Part shown: in pieces, positions 33,299 to 35,572 of the stretch
How the letters are laid out: each line of letters begins with the position of its first letter
How positions within the stretch are numbered: position 1 is the stretch's first letter
Source: Flavobacterium agri
GTDB taxonomy: Bacteria > Bacteroidota > Bacteroidia > Flavobacteriales > Flavobacteriaceae
DNA length: 35,572 bases
Assembly (NCBI RefSeq): GCF_013401995.1
Contig: NZ_JACBJI010000001.1
Coordinates: forward strand, 459,322-494,893
Direction: 5' to 3'
Notes under the pieces: generated by a model
Database searches by the model: none
What the model saw: only the letters and a program-made list of their open reading frames with translations
What the model was told of the DNA's origin: nothing
Made by a program: the position numbers and the translations under genes

Positions 33299-33724
33299 TT
33301 ACTTCAACGACAAAACTAAGAAACCTGCCACGATTAAAGTACCACCGACAGCGGTTTTCCACGTGAATTGTTCACCCAGGATCAAAACCGACAGCAAAAC
33401 CGTGAGCACGATGCTGCCTTTGTCGATCAACGCGACTTGTGAAACGTCTCCGAGTTTGACTGCGCGGAAATAGAAAATCCACGAAAGCCCCGCAGTTATT
33501 CCCGAAGCCGATAGGATCGCGATGTCTTTCAAGGTAAGTTTGCCCGCATCTTGCATGAACGGATTAAAAAATACCGAATTTACCGCCACGACAAGCATCA
33601 CAGCCATAGTTCGAACGGCCAATCCGGTGTCGCTGCTTACTTTGCTCATGCCCATTTTGGCGACAACCGATGTAATTCCGGCGAAAATCATTGAAATGAA
33701 TGCGAGAAGAATCCAGTTTTTCAT
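33299..33724 (-). CDS. Half-size EamA (DMT) transporter
   Basis: This 141-residue inner membrane protein has five predicted helices, one EamA unit instead of the usual two. It starts MKNWILLAFISMIFAGITSVVAKMG and has the conserved SWIFYFRAVKLGDVSQVALIDKGSIVLT half-site near the middle and LGEQFTWKTAVGGTLIVAGF at the end. Single-unit members presumably act as dimers, like small multidrug resistance proteins. Substrate is unknown. The gene is complete, not truncated: it has a good start and ends with a natural final helix. Confidence 0.92.
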   Translation of the reverse strand: MKNWILLAFISMIFAGITSVVAKMGMSKVSSDTGLAVRTMAVMLVVAVNSVFFNPFMQDAGKLTLKDIAILSASGITAGLSWIFYFRAVKLGDVSQVALIDKGSIVLTVLLSVLILGEQFTWKTAVGGTLIVAGFLVLSLK

Positions 33725-33759
33725 GGGTGGGATTTTCTCTTGAAGTTACGGAATTTTAG

Positions 33760-33998
33760 GTGATTGGTGATTGGTGAAAAGTGATTGGTTGTGAAAAGTG
33801 AAAAGTAAAATGTCAAAGGTGATTGGTGTGACGTTTCGGTTAATGTCATCTACCAAAGGAAAAATTTCGACTTGAGAGTACGGCATCCGTTCGTTATACC
33901 CGTCTCTTTATCCGGATCATAAACTTGAATTATTCCATTCAGCAACCACATTTCACATTTCACCAAGAACATATTACCAATCACAATTCACCAATCAC
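33760..33998. repeat. Heptameric GTGANNN array pair beside the helicase gene
   Basis: Units start at 33760, 33767, 33774, 33781, then (after a 3-bp insert) 33791, 33798, 33805, 33812, 33819 and 33826. They read mostly GTGATTG or GTGAAAA, with some drift. The opposite orientation follows: TCAC cores at 33953, 33960, 33981, 33988 and 33995. The last core includes the helicase stop codon (TGA). About 120 bp of unique sequence lies between the halves. Confidence 0.85.
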
Positions 33999-35413
33999 TC
34001 AAAATACTCATCCGGAAACCCAATCAAATACAACTTATCCTGCGCACGCGTTACGGCCGTATACAACCATCGGACGTAATCGCGCGAAATGCCGTCGGGA
34101 AGATACGGCTGTTCGATGAAAACCGTGTTCCATTGTCCGCCTTGCGATTTGTGGCAGGTGATCGCGTACGAGAATTTCACCTGAAGCGCATTGAAATATT
34201 CGTTCGCCTTGACTTTTTGCAGTTTGCGGTATTGGGCGCGCTCGTCCTCGTAATCCTCGAGAACGGCTTGGTATAAACGATTCGATTCGTCGTACGTGAG
34301 CGATGGCGATTCGCTGACCAATGTGTCGAGCAGCAAAACGGTCTCGAACGGGCGTTGGTTCGGGTAATCGATCATGCGCACCTTGACTTTGGCGAACTTG
34401 AAACCGTAGAGTTCCTTGATGCCGAACATTTCGAGCACCTCGACGATGTCTCCGTTGGCGATGAATCCGGCCTCGTCCGATTCCTTAAGCCAGAAATAAT
34501 TGTTCTTGACGACCATCAGGTAATCGCCTACCGAAAGTTCGCTGTCCTTGTCAAGGATGCGTCCGCGGATTTGCTGGTTGTATTGGTTGGCGCGCTTGTT
34601 CGAACGCACGATAAACGCCGTGTCCTCTATCGAATAATTGCCGTAAGCCGAATGGATCGCGTCCTGGATGTCATATCCGTCGGTCAATCGTACGATGTCC
34701 TTGAAACGTTTGACGTCGAATTGGAAATCGGTGATGAAATCGTCTTTGAGCAATTCGCGCAATTGGGTCGCATTGTATAAAATACCAGAAGTTTCGGCCT
34801 GGCGCATGACCTCGTCGAATTCGATATGCGGAATGTTCATGCCGTACGCCTGTTCCAGATTGCGTACATCCAAAGCCGGACTTACTTCGGAATTCACGGG
34901 CGGCAACTGAGCCGTGTCGCCAAGCAACAGGATCTTGCAGTTTTTTCCGGTGTAGACGTATTCGATCAAGTCGTCGAGAAGCGAGCCGTTTTCGTAAAAT
35001 TTCGAATCGGAAGCCGTATCGCCGATCATCGATGATTCGTCGACAATGAAAATCGTGTTCGTGTGTTTGTTCGGCATGAGTTGGAATTGGATTCCGCCGC
35101 CGCTGCCTTTTTTAGGATAGTAAATCTTGCGGTGAATCGTTTGCGCCTGTCTTCCCGAATAGCCCGAGATGACTTTGGCCGCGCGTCCCGTAGGTGCGAG
35201 AAGCACGTATTTTTTGTGGATTTCGGGCAATACGTTGACCAAGGCCGAAATCACCGTCGTCTTTCCCGTACCCGCGTAGCCTTTGAGCACGAACATCTCA
35301 TCCGGATTGGAATTCGTGGCGAAATCGGCAATCATTTGAAAGAAAATATCCTGTTTGGACGTGGGTTGGAACGGGAATTCCTGACGCAGGAGTTTGTATA
35401 GGGAAGATGACAT
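33995..35413 (-). CDS. RecD/Dda-like superfamily 1 helicase (AAA ATPase)
   Basis: This 472-residue ATP-dependent DNA helicase has Walker A FVLKGYAGTGKTT (45-53), motif Ia LLAPTGRAAKVI, Walker B/motif II FIVDESSMIGD, motif III LLLGDTAQLPPV, and a C-terminal UvrD_C_2-type region with ITCHKSQGGQWNTVFIEQ (motif V) and YTAVTRAQDKLYLIG (motif VI). It is much shorter than RecD2 and lacks its long N-terminal part, so the closest functional model is a Dda/Pif1-like repair or replication helicase. It has no RecB/RecC neighbours. A perfect -7 box TATTTTTG lies on the minus strand at 35425-35418, only 4 bp before the ATG, so a leaderless message is possible. Both flanks carry heptamer arrays. Confidence 0.93.
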   Translation of the reverse strand: MSSSLYKLLRQEFPFQPTSKQDIFFQMIADFATNSNPDEMFVLKGYAGTGKTTVISALVNVLPEIHKKYVLLAPTGRAAKVISGYSGRQAQTIHRKIYYPKKGSGGGIQFQLMPNKHTNTIFIVDESSMIGDTASDSKFYENGSLLDDLIEYVYTGKNCKILLLGDTAQLPPVNSEVSPALDVRNLEQAYGMNIPHIEFDEVMRQAETSGILYNATQLRELLKDDFITDFQFDVKRFKDIVRLTDGYDIQDAIHSAYGNYSIEDTAFIVRSNKRANQYNQQIRGRILDKDSELSVGDYLMVVKNNYFWLKESDEAGFIANGDIVEVLEMFGIKELYGFKFAKVKVRMIDYPNQRPFETVLLLDTLVSESPSLTYDESNRLYQAVLEDYEDERAQYRKLQKVKANEYFNALQVKFSYAITCHKSQGGQWNTVFIEQPYLPDGISRDYVRWLYTAVTRAQDKLYLIGFPDEYFE

Positions 35414-35450
35414 GGTGCAAAAATAGGTGTTAGGGAGGGAAGTTTGGGAT

Positions 35451-35572
<122 letters not shown>

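Overview
The window looks like a chromosomal segment of a member of the Bacteroidota, most likely class Flavobacteriia (Flavobacterium-like). The reasons are: promoters of the Bacteroidetes type (TTG, spacer, TANNTTTG) before rnpB and dnaX; no obvious Shine-Dalgarno sequences; a type IX secretion (T9SS) type B sorted giant adhesin with a PorP/SprF partner; and lipoproteins and housekeeping proteins with flavobacterial sequence character. Most genes look resident. I see no prophage, insertion sequence, CRISPR array or tRNA.

Layout. (1) 1-2450: pdxH, then two tandem paralogous CAP/SCP-domain lipoproteins, each with its own terminator and sharing a conserved 28-bp upstream element at identical distance from a -7-like box. 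(2) 2463-17495, minus strand: a probable four-gene surface operon read from right to left. It holds a small secreted protein of unknown function, a 3823-residue adhesin with about 33 HYR-like repeats and a T9SS type B C-terminal domain, a PorP/SprF-family outer membrane protein, and an OmpA/PD40/TPR protein. The repeats have a higher-order A-B-Cn organisation, and a GC-rich hairpin separates the adhesin from porP/sprF. (3) 17496-18175: a long AT-rich intergenic region. (4) 18176-23389, plus strand: a polyphosphate cluster (SixA-like phosphatase, ppk1, ppx) followed by a proline-iminopeptidase-like lipoprotein and a TMEM175-like channel. (5) 23416-27373, minus strand: dnaX, whose tau form requires a -1 shift at an A10 run, then a small lipoprotein, a bacterial topoisomerase IB and a 103-residue protein of uncertain function. 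(6) 27490-30435, plus strand: the RNase P RNA gene with a textbook promoter, and pheT. (7) 30572-35413: a fasciclin protein, a GH114-like secreted protein, kdsB, a half-size EamA transporter and a RecD/Dda-like helicase.

The intergenic DNA carries at least three dispersed repeat families. The first is heptameric arrays of the form GTGA+NNN, found at both window ends and beside the helicase gene. The second is long perfect inverted repeats built on CCACGAATGACACGAATTT (three copies). The third is CCAAATTCC-type inverted repeats.

Functional reading: the T9SS-linked locus probably exports and anchors a long, disulphide-capable, lysine-poor fibre at the cell surface (adhesion or gliding). The ppk-ppx genes govern polyphosphate turnover. 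The most testable unusual points are the dnaX slippage site, the shrinking 6-5-4 higher-order repeat ladder in the adhesin, the shared element before the CAP paralogs, and the phase-locked heptamer arrays. All functional calls rest on reading motifs by eye; no database search was run.
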